From Isoetes taiwanensis (Eukaryota; Streptophyta; Lycopodiopsida; Isoetales; Isoetaceae): a stretch of DNA of 64,000 nt. How positions within the stretch are numbered: the first letter of the stretch is position 1; each line of letters begins with the position of its first letter. The DNA lies in the NCBI GenBank assembly GCA_021234155.1, contig JAJEKV010000061.1:3435950-3499949 (forward strand), written 5' to 3'. The position numbers and the translations under genes are program-made. Under the pieces are notes generated by a model. It made no database searches. It was not told the origin of the DNA and saw only the letters and a program-made list of their open reading frames with translations. Below, one piece after another: positions 24,066 through 35,884 of the stretch.

Positions 24066-24780
24066 GCCTTCAATCATCAACATCAAGTCTATATTATCAA
24101 TTCATTCAATTCAATTCTATTACCAGCCTCAATCCAATCTTGTACCTAGCCTTAATTATCATCTTTCTAGCCAAGTTATCAGTCCCTAGCCTAGATTATC
24201 ACTATTTAAACCTAAACCCAAAGCAATACAACTTGTTTCTCTGCCGAGTCTAGAGGGCTTAAGCCAGTTTTGTCCTATCACAGGATCGGAATGGATGGCC
24301 ATGAATGATCAGATCAAAAGGTCTGCCAATAAAATTGCCATCAAGGAAGTTGCTTCCATACGATCGACAACAATAGGGCATGGAATCAATGGCTACAAAT
24401 GAGGCAACCCAGTACATTCACAATCACATGCTTCTTAGAGGAGACTTTAAGGATGGCCATATGCAATCTTCGCGTCCTCCAATATTGTATATAAATCTGA
24501 TACAAAAGAGGCCATGAGCGGGAGAAACAAGGGGGAAGAGGACAGGGAAAGAACAGACGAACAATAGAATCAATTTATATTTTTTGGATTCTCCCTTTTC
24601 CAGAGTGGAAGACTCAAAATTGGCCTCCGACTTCAAACAAAGGCCCTCACCTTCATTTTGACAGCAAAATCTTTCGCTAGAAGCGAAAAAAGGGATAGTA
24701 ACAGTGGCCGCATGTCACTTTTCCAATTTCAACGGGGAATTTTAATTAAAAAATGGAGCCTTTGATTGATGTCGGAGGCC
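24066..24780 (+). repeat. Duplicated block, copy A
   Basis: Order of landmarks: TATTATCAATTCATTCAATTC, CTAGCC...TTATCA, GCAATACAACTTGTTT, AGGTCTGCCA, ATCAAGGAAGTTG, CTTCTTAGAG, GGATGGCCATATGC, then GACAGCAAAATCTT. All recur in order in 24806-25740. Confidence 0.8.
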
Positions 24781-24805
24781 ACTTTTGTAAGTTCCAATCC
24801 ATCAA

Positions 24806-25740
24806 GGGCAACATCCACCAAGCTTCTATTATCAATTCAATTCAATTCAATTCTATTCCGTTCAATCCAATCCTGCACCTAACCTCAATTATCAACTTTC
24901 TAGCCTAGTTATTAGCCCCTAGCTTGGGTTATCACCACCCGAACTTCAATCCAATGCAATACAACTTGTTTATCAGCTGAATCAAAAGGACTTGTGGTTG
25001 GAATGAACGTCCATAAGCGATCATATCAAGAGGTCTGCCAGTTAAAATGCTATCAAGGAAGTTGACTCCACATGATCGGCAATAATGGGACATGGAATTA
25101 GTGAGCTATATGACTATTGCTCAGTTACTCACACCATCGTGACAAGTTTGCTCTGCGTAAGAAGTCACCAAAGTCTGCTCCCAAGGAAGAGGTGTCAAGA
25201 AGCACGATCTTCAAAAGTGTGACCACTCATGGTGTGTTGTGTCGAGATATCACAGCCTTCATAGCATGATACCATTAGCATCATGTATCACGACCTTCAT
25301 AACATGACCATTTTGCCTAAACAAGTCATGCCCTTGCGGCATTATCTGGTTAGAATATGCACCCTCCCAAGCTAGGACAGTCTCTTCATCAGATATTCTA
25401 GGAGGTGGTTGCCGCTTTATTTCTAGCAGTTTTGCTATTTTGGGCCTGAGGCCATTGTACTATTATATATCGACATGTTGCTTAGAGTTTACATTAAGGG
25501 TGGCCACATGCCATCTTCACGGTCTCTTCGTGATGATGTAGAGCGAAAGAACAGAGGGGGAAGAGTTGGGAAAGAGAGGAGAAAGAGCAGAATCAAACCA
25601 TTTTTTGGATGCACATAGAGTGATAGCCTGGGGCTTGAAACAGAGGCCTCCACCACCATTTCGACAGCAAAATCTTCAGCTAAAAGTGAAAAAGGGGCTC
25701 AGATGGCCGGCCATATTGCTACAGTAGGGCAAGCAATTGC
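24806..25740 (+). repeat. Duplicated block, copy B, interrupted by an LTR-like fragment
   Basis: A diverged copy of 24066-24780. The two halves of the block are separated by extra sequence at about 25140-25475 that copy A lacks. Confidence 0.8.
25140..25475 (+). mobile_element. LTR-like fragment inside duplicated block B
   Basis: Present in copy B only. Its end, TTTTGGGCCTGAGGCCATTGTACTATTATATAT split by one gap, matches the promoter stretch of the solo LTR at 1413-1995 (GGGCCCAAGGCCATTGTACTA), and TGTGTCGAGATATCA occurs near 25238. I could not define the ends. Confidence 0.5.
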
Positions 25741-26535
25741 TACAGTAACAATAGGGGGCAATGCATTTGATTCCCGAATGTTTTGGTCACGGAAAGGCAT
25801 ATTCTAAAGTTGGAACCTCCCAAAAATATGAAAATCTGCATCGGATAACACGCCGCCCAGGCGCCAAAAACAAACGGACCAAGATCCAGTTATCTTATTA
25901 ATGCAACCATTCCGTTACAGCATAAATATTCGCATCGGAATATTCCGCTTGTGGCCGTTCCGGAAAGCGGCATAGGTCAACATCGGGAAGAATGTGGTTT
26001 AGATACAAAATCGGCGGCGGAGATTGCGGGCAGAGAAATCAAGGGGAAGATCTGTGCCGTCGGATATGGGCGGAAACTGCCGGAGTCGCCTGCGGCCTGC
26101 CGCCTCGGCCTCCATAGCCAGAAGGAAGAAGAAGAGATGGAGAAGGAGCTTAGAAATGAAGAAATTGATTCTGGTGGCATATGCAGAATCAATAGAAAAA
26201 AGAATCCAAAAGTCCTCGGAGCTTATCCAACCGTACCTCGCCACAGGCGCAGCAGCCCCACCATAGCCAGAAAACCAAAGAAAATCCACTATGGCCCCAT
26301 AATCCGTCACATCTTTTCCCTCCCCCGGACAGAATTCACAGGTCCGGAGCTTTAACACCATGATGGTGGCTCTGCCGCCCTTCTAAACCGACGACTGCTG
26401 CCAGCATACGTGTTGCTAGCAAATACTTACTTCCGACACGCCCATGATTTCTTTATCGAAGGAAAAAAAAACTTCTTCTCGCCCTGAGCTGGAAGGAGGT
26501 GGGAAAGCCGTTTGATTTGTTAATAGAAAAATTGG
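25741..26535. other. Region upstream of sucrose synthase
   Basis: Overlapping open stretches on both strands at 25951-26361 (134 and 120 codons) show no recognisable protein. They lie in a slightly GC-richer part and could include an unannotated exon. Otherwise nothing is seen. Confidence 0.3.
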
Positions 26536-26542
26536 TATAAAA
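26536..26542 (+). promoter_or_regulatory. Candidate TATA box of the sucrose synthase gene
   Basis: TATAAAA within GGTATAAAACCCC, about 275 bases before the ATG. This would allow a 5' leader of some 240 bases, possibly with a leader intron. Position and match only; no expression evidence. Confidence 0.4.
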
Positions 26543-26812
26543 CCCCAACGGGATTGGGCTTTTGGATATCCCAAATTCGCGAGTGGTCCTTGTAGTTGGC
26601 AAGCTTAAACTGATTGTTTCATTTCGTTGTTCTTCCCTGTTCTGCCTCTTTGTGGCCCGGTCTCGGGCTGCGTGATTTTTGTTGTGGGTCTTCCACAAAT
26701 CACCGGTTTCATCCACCCGAGAACTATCTTCAGCGGTTTAATACTGCCTCTGTTCTCTATTTTTTGAGACCTTGAATTGTTTCTGCAAATTTTTCCTTCT
26801 CCAGGAGCAAAA

Positions 26813-29800
26813 ATGTCTTCCCTGATCCGGATGACTAGTGGCGGGCCTGTGCTTACCCGCATGACAAGTATGCAAGAGCGAGTTCAGGATTCGCTCTTGG
26901 AGCATCGGAACTAGCTGGTTTCCGTCTTATCAAGGTATGAGCCTTTCAAGCTTCAACAGTAGTGTGGAAAACGTTCCATTCTTTATTTCCTGCCATATGC
27001 CACACATCTGTCTCCCTCCTCCCATTACATCTCAAAATGTGCCATGCCGTCCCACTCAATCTACATTAAGGAAGTTATGCTAGGATCTAAGCTTGTTCTT
27101 CACAAGGTTCTAGATCATGATCAAACTTCGTTCTTGGGACCCCTCTTTAGAGCCCAACATTGAACCTCACCAACTGATACATTTGCTGTACAGGTTTATT
27201 GCTAATGGTAGCACAATTCTTCAGCCATATGAGCTTATTGATGGGCTAAACGCTGTAGAAGATGAGGAGACTCAGCAAATGCTCTTAGATGGTGTGTTTG
27301 GTCGGATTCTACAGTCTACTCAGGTGGAATTTTTTTGTGGAATTTTTTTAAGAAGATTTGCAAACGTTTGTAGCTTCAATGTAGCTAGTTCAAGATTGCT
27401 AAATGTTGGTGCTTTTTTATCCAGGAAGCTATGATCTTGCCACCATGGGTGGCTCTTGCAGTTCGTCCACGCCCAGGAGTGTGGGAGTATGTGCGAATCA
27501 ATGTGGATGAGCTTAGTGTTGAACAACTGAGTGTTTCTGAATACTTGGCATTTAAAGAGTGCCTTGCAAATGGATCAAAGTAAGCATTAGGCTTTCCTCC
27601 TATGGATATCCAATCTGTCTTCCACATTACTAACATGTTATTGTTTCCAGGAACTGTGCTGATCCCTTTGTCCTAGAATTGGACTTTGAACCTTTTAATG
27701 CACATTTTCCTAAGCTCACAAGACCCCAGTCCATAGGCAATGGGGTTCAATTTCTCAATAGACATCTTTCCTCTCGTCTGTTCCGTGACCCCGAAAGCAT
27801 GCAACCATTGTTTAACTTTCTTCAAGTACATAAATATGGAGGCGAGGTATTTTTATCATATTTGTTCTGTCATTTTACCTCGTTACATTTCTCACCTGCA
27901 TTTTTAAAACTACTTTTGCAGTCTTTAATGCTGAATGATAGAATCCCAAATCTCAACAAGTTGCGCCCTGCTCTTGTAAAAGTAGAAGATTATTTGACAA
28001 AGCTTCCAAAGGCAACCCCGTTCCGTGAGTGTGCAGCAAAGTAAGTAGTACGATAATGTGACAAACTTTGCCTTGCCAAATTATTTTGGTTTTCATGTAA
28101 TGATTGTCCTTGAAGGATGCAAGAATTGGGTTTGGAGAAGGGTTGGGGTGATAGCTCAGAGTCTATCCTTGAGATGGTCCATTTACTCATGGATATCCTT
28201 CAAGCACCAGATCCTGATACATTGGAAAAATTCTTGGGGAAAATTCCAATGGTTTTTAGAGTAGTTATACTCTCACCTCATGGTTATTTTGGACAAGCAA
28301 ATGTTCTCGGCTTACCAGACACTGGAGGCCAGGTAATAGCATAGTTAGTTGTTGCTATCATGCATGAAAGTTATCTCTTTTGAAAGGTGACACGCAGTTG
28401 GCTATGCAATGCAGGTAGTCTATATTTTGGATCAAGTTAGGGCATTGGAAGAAGAAATGCTTCAAAGGATCAAAGGTCAAGGACTTGATATAAAACCTCA
28501 GATTGTTGTGGTATGTCTTCAAATTGCAGAAGCTTTTTCCAGAGCATAATAACTCTCGAACAGAACTGTACATAGATCATTCACATCACATGATGGATTT
28601 TTATTGTCAGGTTAGTCGCCTCATACCAAATTCAAAAGGGACAACATGTGGTCAGCGTGTGGAGAAGATAAGTGGCACCGAGCATTCATTCATCTTAAGG
28701 GTCCCGTTTCGCAGTGAAAAGGGAATATTGAAAAACTGGGTCTCGCGATTTGATGTTTGGCCATATTTGGAGGCATTTGTTACGGTATTCTAAATTGCAT
28801 AGAACCCAAATGCTGAAGCAAAAGCAAAGAGACGTGTTTAATTTATGTGCAATGCAGGATGTTGCAAATGAGGTTTGTGCTGAACTCAAGGGACAACCAG
28901 ATCTAGTAATTGGAAACTACAGCGATGGAAATATTGTCGCATCATTACTGGCGCACAGGCTAGGTGTCACTCAGGTTGTTGCCATCATCTATTTTTGGCT
29001 TTTGCTCTTCATGACTTGCCAAGGAGAACCACTCATAATTTCATATGTTACTGTTTCAGTGTAATATAGCTCATGCGTTGGAGAAGACGAAGTATCCAGA
29101 TTCTGATATATATTGGCAAAAGTATGAAGAGAAATATCATTTCTCATGTCAGTTTACTGCTGACCTTATTGCCATGAATCACGCTGATTTCATCATCACT
29201 AGCACTTATCAAGAGATTGCGGGAAGGTGGATATTGTTTGAGGGTTCTAGTCAAGATGAAATTACAAATTTTTGTAGATGAAATGTGTAACTTTGTATTT
29301 GCAGTGAAGATGTTGTTGGTCAATATGAAAGCCATATGGCATTCAGCTTGCCAGGACTGTACCGTGTTGTGAATGGAATAGATGTCTTTGATCCAAAGTT
29401 CAATATTGTTTCACCAGGAGCAGACCAGAACATTTACTTCCCTCATACTGAAAAGTCACGCCGTCTATCAAGTCTTCACAAGGATATCGAGAAGCTCTTA
29501 TTTAGTCCAGATCAGACAGATGATCATATGTAAGTTCACTCTAGAGGAATTAATTCATAGTCTCTTGTATGTATTGACAGGAGAAATCTGATCATGCAGA
29601 GGTATATTGAAGGACACCAAGAAGCCAATTATCTTCTCCATGGCTCGTCTGGACAAAGTAAAGAATATGACTGGTCTAGTAGAAATGTTTGGTCAAGATA
29701 AACGGCTGAGGGAATTAGTAAATCTGGTAGTTGTGGCTGGTGATATTAATCCAGACAAGTCAAGAGATAGGGAAGAAGTTAAAGAGATTTTGCTCATGCA

Positions 29801-30700
29801 TGAGCTTATAAAAAAATACCAGCTCAATGGAGATTTTAGATGGTTAAGTTCTCAAAAGAATAGGGTTAGGAATGGGGAGCTCTACCGATACATTGCTGAT
29901 ACACGTGGTGCCTTTATCCAGGTAGGTAATCTGTCTGTAATCAAATTCTGAATAGCTACTCAACTCTAAATATCTAGCTTGGCCTATGGTAAATTTAAGT
30001 TATCTTTTGTGACCCAAAGCCCCTGTTGTCTGCAGCCTGCATTCTATGAAGCCTTTGGTCTGACTGTTGTGGAAGCAATGGGCTGTGGGTTACCAACTTT
30101 TGCAACCTGCCATGGAGGCCCCGCAGAGATCATTGTTGATGGTGTTTCTGGATTTCATATTGATCCTTATCATGGAAAGGTTGCAAGCACCTTAATTGCT
30201 GATTTCTTTGAGAAATGCAACACCGATCCGGGCTATTGGGACAAAATATCTGAAGCTGGTCTGAAGCGTATAAATGAAAGGTTCTTGTCAAACTGGTTGG
30301 GTGTTTTGGTTTTGCTGGATGGATGATTAAGTGTATATGAATCCTTCCTTTAATATCAGGTACACATGGAAGATATATGCAGAAAGGTTGATGACTTTGT
30401 CTGGAGTCTATGGATTCTGGAAATACGTGTCAAATCTAGACAGACGTGAAACAAGGAGATACTTAGAAATGCTATACATCTTGAAGTTCCGCGAATTAGT
30501 AAGTAGTTCAACTGTGACGAGTTGAATCAAGTAAGCTTGGATTGGCTAGGTTGCGCTAATATATGTGGTGATAATTGCAGGCTAAAACTGTTCCTCTTGC
30601 AAATGATGAAGAGGATGAAATTGGAAAACAGGAAAGGAAGGCCCAGTTGCCAGGACCATCTCCTAAGCTCACTTCTCCAAGCCTTGACCTCAATCCTTGA
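26813..30700 (+). CDS. SUS: Sucrose synthase, 15 coding exons, with an in-frame stop in exon 1
   Basis: Catalyses reversible sucrose + UDP = UDP-glucose + fructose in the cytosol or at membranes, feeding cell-wall and starch synthesis. Exons: 26813-26934, 27194-27323, 27425-27579, 27651-27846, 27922-28040, 28116-28332, 28415-28510, 28611-28784, 28858-28974, 29060-29226, 29305-29529, 29600-29921, 30036-30280, 30360-30498, 30581-30700. All junctions are GT-AG and total 848 codons in phase. Landmarks: RMTS near residue 19 in the position of the calcium-dependent kinase site, [72 protein letters not shown], and the GT4 motif EAFGLTVVE (E-X7-E) with GGPAEII. Codon 34 is TAG (26912-26914) where the family has Glu, although the other 14 exons are intact. 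The C-terminus extends about 35 residues beyond the usual ~805-810, as in some SUS classes. Confidence 0.95.
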
Positions 30701-31043
30701 TGCCTTTGGAGTTTAGGGCAGCTGGTACTGCCACCGTTTTTGGAAATGGAAGCTGAGCGGTTTTTGGTGCTGAAATGCTGTATCATTTCAAGCTCTGGAG
30801 GTTTCCATAATAATAAACTGTTGCAGAGAAAAAAGTGTTTGTCTATTGAATAGATATTCTCGCATTTTTTCTCTCGTATCTCCATGTTTAGTGTTTGCCA
30901 TATAAATATCATGGAATGGATTCCATATAAATATCTGAAATAATGCAAAGAAATATGCAAGCTAGCCTTAAATATGTTTTATCTTGTGGTTCCTCCTCTT
31001 GATACGATAAATCTACGCAGCCACTTGTGTAATACAAATTACT
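30701..31043 (+). other. 3' flank of sucrose synthase
   Basis: AATAATAAAC at about 30807-30816, about 110 bases after the stop, is a plausible polyadenylation signal. Nothing else is seen before the TIR at 31044. Confidence 0.45.
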
Positions 31044-31150
31044 GAGAATTACCTAATTGCCCATATGGTTTGAGTATATTATTAAAATGCCCTTGGTATT
31101 TTGATTATTTCTCTAAATGCCCTTGATCAACACAATACAACCATAGTCTA
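31044..31150 (+). repeat. Left terminal inverted repeat
   Basis: About 100 bp alignable with the reverse complement of 53255-53363. The inner ~38 bp are the best conserved. Confidence 0.6.
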
Positions 31151-31179
31151 GCGATGGTTCTAAGTACTCCCTATTTGGG

Positions 31180-31560
31180 TTGGGCTCCCATGGAAACCCT
31201 TCCAAATTTCCATGGAAACCTTTCCAATTTTCCTTAGAAAATAGGAAGGGTTTCTATGGAAACCCGGTTTCCATGGAAACCCTTCTTATTTTCCGTGTAG
31301 GAAGGGAACCCTTCCTGGTTTTAATGGAAAATTGGAAGGGTTTCCTCGGAAAATGGGAAGGGTTTATTTATTTTTTTTTTTTCAAGGCGCACGCCGCCCA
31401 ACACGCACGCCGCCATTAATGGTGCACGCTCATAAATATGCACGACACTCAAGAATTTAAATTTTAATTCAAATGGAAACCCTTCCTATTTTCCAAACCC
31501 ATGGGAAAATAGGAAGGGTTTCCACAAATGGGGGAAAATAGGAAGGGTTTCCACATCTAA
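31180..31560. repeat. Cluster of GGAAACCCTTCC-type inverted motifs
   Basis: GGAAACCCTTCC or its complement GGAAGGGTTTCC occurs about ten times in both orientations, usually next to ATTTTCC/GGAAAAT. The same unit recurs at 35822-35862, beside the chromovirus insertion point. The stretch can fold into many alternative hairpins. Confidence 0.75.
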
Positions 31561-31926
31561 TCAAAATTTTTTGAAAGGTGTATGCTCTTCTTGCACTTGC
31601 ACTCCGCCACTGCATTCTCCTAAGGATGTATGCCGACTTCGAATCTTGGATTCAATCTTGTGACCAAGAATTTGAAAGGTGTATGCCGACTTGAGGATGC
31701 ATCAAAGAAGATTTTTACAGGATGCAACTCCTGCCAGAGCTTTCAATCAGTTAAAAAGAAAAAAAAGAAAATGAAGCTAAATTGAAGCCGGATTTCTCTG
31801 TACCTGAACGCTTCCTGGATCGACTGTACGCCTTCCTCAATAGCCAAATGCAAAGAAAACTGCGGGAAGAAGAGCTAAGAACAAAAAAAAAACTAGCAGA
31901 ACTGCAGGGTTGGGGTGAAGGTTAGG

Positions 31927-32006
31927 GCGGGGATAGAGAAGTTACTTTGGCTAAGCTTATTTTTAAGCGGGGATAGAGAAGTTACTTTGGCTAAGCTTAT
32001 TTTTAA
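31927..32006. repeat. Perfect 40-bp tandem duplication
   Basis: GCGGGGATAGAGAAG...TTATTTTTAA occurs twice back to back without any difference, so the duplication is recent. Confidence 0.95.
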
Positions 32007-35000
32007 ATGCAACGTGGTACGGAGCAACGATTTAAGTTTTGTTGATTCTTTGTATTTACCTTTTCATGGACGGTCCTATAGAGGGTTGTATTGGTCCTTT
32101 ATAGCCACCACAATAGTGTACCTTTGTTGACAAATCAGGTGTTGGTAGATAATAATTGGTTTCGTGTTGTAGATAGATAGATAGATAGTATAAGATCGGG
32201 GATGTGCAATTTTACTTGTAAAATATGCAATTGATGTCCCTTGTTTCCTTTGATATGTGCAATCATATCAACCTAGAAATAAATACCATCTCTTCAATCT
32301 AAAGTGTCGTGCTACTTTGCCTGATCAACTTACTCTGACGGTACTCATCATAAGATGAGGCTCTGCGGTAATATTCTTATTGTTATTTGGTTAACCGTTT
32401 CCAAGAGCACTTGCATACCATAAAGGTTTTCATCACTCAAAAGTTATAACATTGAATGGCGACTGTCATTCTCAAAGGACTTGCAGCAAAGAGCACCCTT
32501 TAATTCAGGCCTACAAATAAAGATTTGTTACATGTAATATATTTACTTTTACAAGAAACTATGACAACCAGATATTGAAAATGAGCCAAATGTCTTGTAA
32601 ATGTTATTAAAATGGCTTGTCTTTAGGCTTGCAGCATTGCTCATGCTTCAGGGCATATCCAAACGGAGAAAGTCACATCCCCAGCGTACATTATTCAGTT
32701 ACAAGCATAATAGAAAATCACATATGAATATGATAAAATGAAGTCTCTAGATGTTTATGATTGTCATGCAAAATACTCTTTGTCTTGCCCTCTTATGAAA
32801 AAAAAGAAACGACTATGTCGTGTGCTCCTTAGCATTACCCAAGAAAGCTCAATAGTTTTTGTCACATTAAGGATATGTTCAACTAGGCCAATTTTCAATA
32901 AGTAATCGCTTGTCGAAGAGAGAAGTATTTCTGTTGTGCATACATAAATCCAACCTGGCCAGGTTTGACAAGCTTTGTAACCATATTCCTCTTTAATTTG
33001 CTCTATGCCTGCAAACAAAATATCAATCCAAGCCAAGCTTGATTTCTTTATTTTTATTGGGTCTTCTTCTCAAGCTTCTGCTTTTTTTGCAAACCCTAGT
33101 ACAATATGACAAAGAAACTAAAAGTTATGATCCGGAAAGTAAACTTACCCAACAACAATCACATTGGTGTCGGTGTATTATTTACCATGTATAGATCATG
33201 TTTGGAAAAAGCTAACAAGGGTACAACAGAATAGATTTGACAAACTTCTTTCATGCGCCTTCAAAGACCTATGGCCCTTGTCTTCAAATGCATCATAATC
33301 ACCATAAAATGAAGCCAATTGTTGGTTATATAGAGGCAAATATATCGTAACCATCTGCAACAACATAGTTAATACCCAACCCAACTAACCATATCCAATA
33401 TTATATTAGCAAATTATATAGTGTTTAGTTACCAATAGAGTCCGAGAAATACATTCTACAAGACTAGATTTTCTTTGTGGATTCAATCTTGTGACCATCG
33501 GTCGCACAATTGTAAAGAGAACTTTGCATTTGAAGATAACCCAAGTGAAGAAGCAATTCAACATAATGAAGTGTATCTTGAGCAGGTGTGGGAAGATGTA
33601 TTAACGGGACATATGATTTTATGGATTAAATCTAAGTCATCTTTGGAAAGTCTTGTTTCCTCAAAAAGAATATGCATCACAAAAAAGTAAGATGAGAATA
33701 GTCAATAATAGAAAATGATATACAAGAGGGAGGGGAGAAGGCTGAGACAAGTCTTCACCCAATGAACTAAAATTGCTATTGAATGAGAAGACCTACAAAA
33801 TTAGTGACAACTCTGCTCTTTAGAACTGGATCTTAGGTACAGTGAGCCATGCCAGATTATTAGTATCCTTCACCTCCAGCCTTCCAAATAAGCAAGGACC
33901 CAAAATGCACTGTAATTCTCTAAGCCTAGGAAAGGAATAGACCTTAAATCCATCACTCATCGGACATCTATATTCAGCAAATCTTACATGAGTATACTAC
34001 ATACTTTAGAACCACCATACAAGGGTGCACCCTCTTCTGGACGACCTTCTTTGCTAAATGTACTTTATTCTTTGCCAAAGCAATATGAGACATGCCCATA
34101 AGGTAGGCACACACCCAAACAAATAGATATATTGAAAAATGGGACTTCTTGTCAAATGCTTTACTATATCCCACATATGTCTCTGTTCTTTTATCTTGTC
34201 TTCATATGTACAGGTTATTTTCTAGTGAAAGGCTACAAAGAACTTACCCATATAAAAATGGAGTGTAATTCAAGTCTAAGTCTTCACACGCTTTTTACGT
34301 CTTCATCGGATAGGTCATTATTTGGTACAAATTGTCCGTTTACAAAATAACAAAACATATTGATCAGAAAAGCCACGAACAATGATGATGCACTCTCCAG
34401 GGAAGTAGTATCTCAGAGCCATCCCATTCCACATAGGACAAAAAGGTTTGATCAATAATTGCATAGCAACAGGAAGAACCTTGATAACAAATCGTGAACT
34501 TGCAGACCATGTTGAATTTGCAAGTTTTACCGTGTTAAAATAAAAAGAGCTAACACTACAAGCTTAGAGTTAGACCATCAAGCCTACATGATGAGCAAAT
34601 TTTTTAACAAGCGGACATAAAGATCATAGCTATCCAAATGGCACCATAAATAATTGCAAAATATTTCACAACATCTGTTAACTACATTCATTATATGAAG
34701 GCAATAGAGGTCAACAACAACATGGAGGCTAGCTTACGGCCATACATCTTACAAGGACAATAATATCATTGATGCAAAAGTGTCCAAACATGCATGGTTT
34801 AGTCGAAATACATACCTTTATTCCTTGGTTAGGCGTGATATATGTTCCTTGTTGTGGTTTAAGTCCGCACAATATAATCATTGCACCCGACAAAGAGATG
34901 GCCAATGCAGTTGAACCACTTCCATTTAATCTAGGAATAGACAGGGCCCTTCATAACTTCCATAGGATTTGGCTTAGGATATCCCTAGCTCAACACCTTA

Positions 35001-35884
35001 AGGAGGTGGCTATGATGAACACAAGACCTCCTATGATAAAGTAAGTCTAGCTTTTGAACTTGCGAGATCTATTGGTCATCGCGACCTATTAGAAATCATG
35101 AATCAGACCTTGATTGAAGCCACTCCATAACCGAAAAGATCCCGGTTCAGTCCGGCCGGCCGCGACCTAAAGCGAAGAAAGGAAGAAATGGAAATAAAAA
35201 ACTTCGAAGGATTGGGTTTCAAATCTCGATCAAGAGCGATAAGCAAAAACATGAAAAATCTAGGTCAAAGGATGGCTATGGCGAGGCTATGGGTCGGATT
35301 GGAGCGAGAATGAACTCATTGGAGGCGGATTGGGTTGGTGGAGCGAGAATGAACTTCGATGGAGCGGATTATGGTTACATTCCTTCTTGATGGAAGCGGA
35401 TTGGGTTTCATGGCAACAACTTCCACAAAGGAACAGGGCATCCGAACACGGTCGCGAACAGGCACTTGCCCTAAACGGCAGGAAGAAAAGAAAGAAAAAA
35501 AGTTGGCTATGGCCACCACGAAAGCTTGGTAGATCTCCGGCAGGCAAATACTTTGCTTTTCTAATTTCCCTGACCCTACGATCAGAAAATAAAGAATCGG
35601 ACGACTAAAAAAGAAAATAGCTGATGTGCCAAGACACGTGGCATAGCTCAGAACGCAGGAAAGTGGGCAGGGGGGGTTAGGCAAACCTGCTAAAAATTCT
35701 TTTCTGAAAAAAAAGCTCTTCAATAACAGCCGTAGAAAATTAATTCGTGCATTAATTACTGGTGTCGTGCATTAATTACTGGTGGATATCTTGAAAATCC
35801 GAAAAAAAATTATATTGTTGTGGAAACCCTTCCGGATTTTAGGGAAATTAGGAAGGGTTTCCATTTTTTTTTTTTTTAATAACC
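32007..35884. other. Left internal part of the TIR element
   Basis: A minus-strand open stretch at 33036-32764 with a possible acceptor (TTTGCAG before GCATAGAGC) reads IEQIKEEYGYKACQTWPGW; a + strand open stretch lies at 34769-35044. Neither is recognised. A 21-bp tandem duplication (TCGTGCATTAATTACTGGTG) lies at about 35743-35784. Confidence 0.35.

Noticed and set aside
25951-26361. Overlapping ORFs of 134 (+) and 120 (-) codons
   Set aside because: They overlap on opposite strands in a GC-richer patch, and no residues match a known family. Not called as genes.
32764-35044. Host genes in the left part of the TIR element
   Set aside because: The open stretches are short, unlinked and unrecognised, so I only describe them as exon-like pieces.
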